Source: Natrinema soli
GTDB taxonomy: Archaea > Halobacteriota > Halobacteria > Halobacteriales > Natrialbaceae
NCBI RefSeq assembly: GCF_028618695.1
Contig: NZ_JAQIVI010000211.1
Coordinates: forward strand, 1-14,871
DNA length: 14,871 nt
Reading direction: 5' to 3'
The notes beneath the pieces were generated by a model. It searched no databases and was not told where the DNA came from. It worked only from the letters and a program-made list of their open reading frames with translations. A program made the translations under genes and the position numbers. The first letter of the stretch is position 1; each line of letters starts with the position of its first letter. Shown piece by piece: positions 13,582 to 14,871 of the stretch.

Positions 13582-13741
13582 GAGAACCCAATTGTTCGGC
13601 TCTGGTGAATTGCTAGACGCCGGCGACTTTCAACTCTATATCAGGTGGCTCGATGCGCTACCCTTGGATGATTCTGGCTTCAATTTCCACCGAATCTCTG
13701 CTGGCGAAACAATTAGACTCATTCGCAGTGCCACTATGTAG
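13582..13741 (+). other. Possible short coding remnant after the GH68 gene
   Basis: A plus-strand frame ending with TAG at 13739-13741 reads ELLDAGDFQLYIRWLDALP, then LDDSGFNFHRISAGETIRL. It is mildly protein-like, but the only start (ATG 13556) lies inside the GH68 gene in another frame. It could be a gene fragment or chance. Confidence 0.2.
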
Positions 13742-14365
13742 CCCCAACCCAACGCCCTATGGCGATTCACCACAGCCCTCTATCCTATCCTCGAGTGCTC
13801 TTCCAAACTCCCGTCACGGCCTGACTCCTAGCTTGTACGTTCCTCCCACTCTCAGCTCTCCTCAGCTTCATCTCCAGTCCCCTGATCCAATCCTCTACCC
13901 CACTCCCCTCCACTCCGATCACCACACTCCACCCTGTTCTCCACCTTCACTCGTTCTCCAGACCTCCCTCTCTGTTCTCCCTCTCGCCTCGAGCACCATC
14001 CTCTCTCTACTTCTCCCACCCCTCTTCTTTCTCTATTGGTCCCTCACATTCTGCTCTCTTCTCAACTTTCTCTCACATCTATTACCTTGTCTCACACCCC
14101 GTCCCCTCCCACCTCTCTACCGCTCTCCCACTGATCGTGTTCTAAAATGCTTCTCACTCCTCTCTCATTCCCCTTCCGACTACTCCCTTGTTACTGCCCC
14201 TGCCTTCCACCCGTTCTACACCCAACTCAATCCCTCCATTCTCGAGTCCGCACACTCCTCCAGACCGCACCTCCAGTTTCTGATACATACACCTCCCCTT
14301 GCCCTCTGAACCCTCCACGTCTCACTACCCGTCGCGCACACCTCTCTTTCTGCACAAACCCCCAT
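13742..14365. other. Roughly 600-base pyrimidine-rich tract, noncoding
   Basis: The plus strand is dominated by C and T (ctcc, cctct, ttctcc words) almost throughout, with the complement purine-rich. The open plus frame (from 13653) encodes Leu/Ser/Pro-rich text unlike any haloarchaeal protein here, and the minus strand has no long frame. ctgttctcc recurs at 13935-13943 and 13972-13980, the same core as the hairpin family at 9523-9751. Confidence 0.6.
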
Positions 14366-14656
14366 TCCTTTGGACGAAAAATCGTCATTCACGGCCGGTC
14401 TTACGGCCTTACATCTATTTAAAATCCCGTCGAGAATATCTAAGGGCTTTATTGTGTGCGCGACGAGTTCGGGTTTCGGGGCTGAAATCAAGAACGTGCG
14501 CGACGGAAGGGTGAAACCGCCGATATTGGGATGATCGGCGTATTATGTTGAATAAAAGTAATAATCAGGCAGTCAATTTTGGAGAAGAGTTCCGTACGTA
14601 AAATCCGTCAATTAGGGTTTTCAGCAGTTTCAGCCCTCAGATCGTGCGCGACGGGA
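14328..14656. repeat. Cluster of four copies of GTGCGCGACG
   Basis: Copies at 14330-14339 (inverted), 14456-14465, 14496-14505 and 14644-14653. The first two share 12 bases (gtgtgcgcgacg) as an inverted pair. Beside copies 2-3 and copy 4 there is also gggctgaaa (14479-14487) and its complement tttcagccc (14628-14636). AT-rich sequence (ttgaataaaagtaataatc, about 14549-14567) lies between copies 3 and 4. The arrangement resembles iterons or clustered regulator sites. Confidence 0.55.
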
Positions 14657-14694
14657 TGTGTCTATCTTATATGTGGTTAGAATTGATACATATA

Positions 14695-14817
14695 ATGTTA
14701 CGCATAGATATCGGGGAAGTGGCACAGAATCCTGATTTTAAATCCGTCATAGAATGGTGGAATAATTCCCATGTAGATGGAGTTTTTCTTCAAAAAATGT
14801 TTGTTCTAAGAGTGTGA
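14695..14817 (+). CDS. Possible 40-residue small protein (weak)
   Basis: ATG 14695 to TGA 14817 reads MLRIDIGEVAQNPDFKSVIE and WWNNSHVDGVFLQKMFVLRV. A TATA-like tcttatatgt at 14665-14674 lies about 26 bases before the ATG, fitting a leaderless transcript. Against it, the 3' end overlaps a probable minus-strand gene end, the composition is AT-rich, and I know no such protein. Confidence 0.2.
   Translation: MLRIDIGEVAQNPDFKSVIEWWNNSHVDGVFLQKMFVLRV
14793..14798 (-). terminator. T-run after the minus-strand gene end at the right edge
   Basis: On the minus strand TTTTTT occurs 7 bases after the stop at 14806-14808, with a further T/A-rich stretch beyond, as in simple archaeal terminators. Confidence 0.35.
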
Positions 14818-14871
14818 GAAAAAGTCGTCAGTCTGCTCGAGTTGGTCGTACATTTTGTCGGGGAATGGGAG
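14806..14871 (-). CDS. 3' end of a gene continuing beyond the window (partial)
   Basis: The minus-strand frame enters at the right edge and runs 21 codons to TAG: LPFPDKMYDQLEQTDDFFSHS in outline (PDKMYDQLEQTDDFF is acidic and protein-like). A T-run follows the stop. Too little is visible to name a family. Confidence 0.4.
   Translation of the reverse strand, partial: LPFPDKMYDQLEQTDDFFSHS

Noticed and set aside
13653..14309. 218-codon frame as a membrane protein
   Set aside because: Its Leu/Ser/Pro content comes from the pyrimidine tract; there is no acidic bias, no motif and no promoter.
14328..14656. CRISPR array
   Set aside because: The repeats are only 10 bases, unevenly spaced and one is inverted; no cas gene is present.

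Overview
The window looks haloarchaeal (class Halobacteria). The real proteins are very rich in Asp and Glu, codons mostly end in G or C, three secreted proteins carry twin-arginine (Tat) signals, and several genes have a TATA-like box about 27 bases before the start codon, as expected for leaderless archaeal transcripts. This is inferred from sequence character; no rRNA or other marker gene is present.

Layout. Positions 1-741 hold no gene I can support. A broken PQQ-dependent sugar dehydrogenase gene follows on the plus strand (742-2398; two in-frame amber stops and two frameshifts). Facing it on the minus strand is the core of the window, four genes read from 8176 down to 2610: a 317-residue protein I do not recognise, a PQQ (quinoprotein) alcohol dehydrogenase, a Tat-exported two-domain DUF7282/cupredoxin protein, and a Tat-exported beta-propeller with a COG4315-type 'YxFxxD' domain inserted in it. 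The first three are tightly coupled (3- and 5-base gaps). The likely scheme is that PQQ enzymes oxidise an alcohol, polyol or sugar outside the membrane and pass electrons to the blue-copper domain. The dehydrogenase has the second Asp (WDYD) that marks lanthanide-dependent quinoprotein dehydrogenases.

From 8177 to 12237 is an accessory region. It has a 185-residue haloarchaeal protein of unknown function, a stretch of palindromes, hairpins and diverged repeats (about 9120-9965), remnants of genes without start codons, an orphan response regulator (10508-10939), and a zinc-ribbon protein (11252-11797) with a frame-disrupted coding remnant just upstream. A complete Tat-exported GH68 fructosyltransferase (levansucrase/inulosucrase type) lies at 12238-13581. 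The rest is mostly noncoding: a roughly 600-base pyrimidine-rich tract, a cluster of four copies of a 10-base motif, and at the right edge the probable 3' end of a minus-strand gene.

The most interesting candidate is the operon-like module 8176-2610 (unknown protein, lanthanide-type quinoprotein, copper acceptor, COG4315 propeller). No PQQ-synthesis gene, tRNA, rRNA, CRISPR array or intact transposase was seen in the window.
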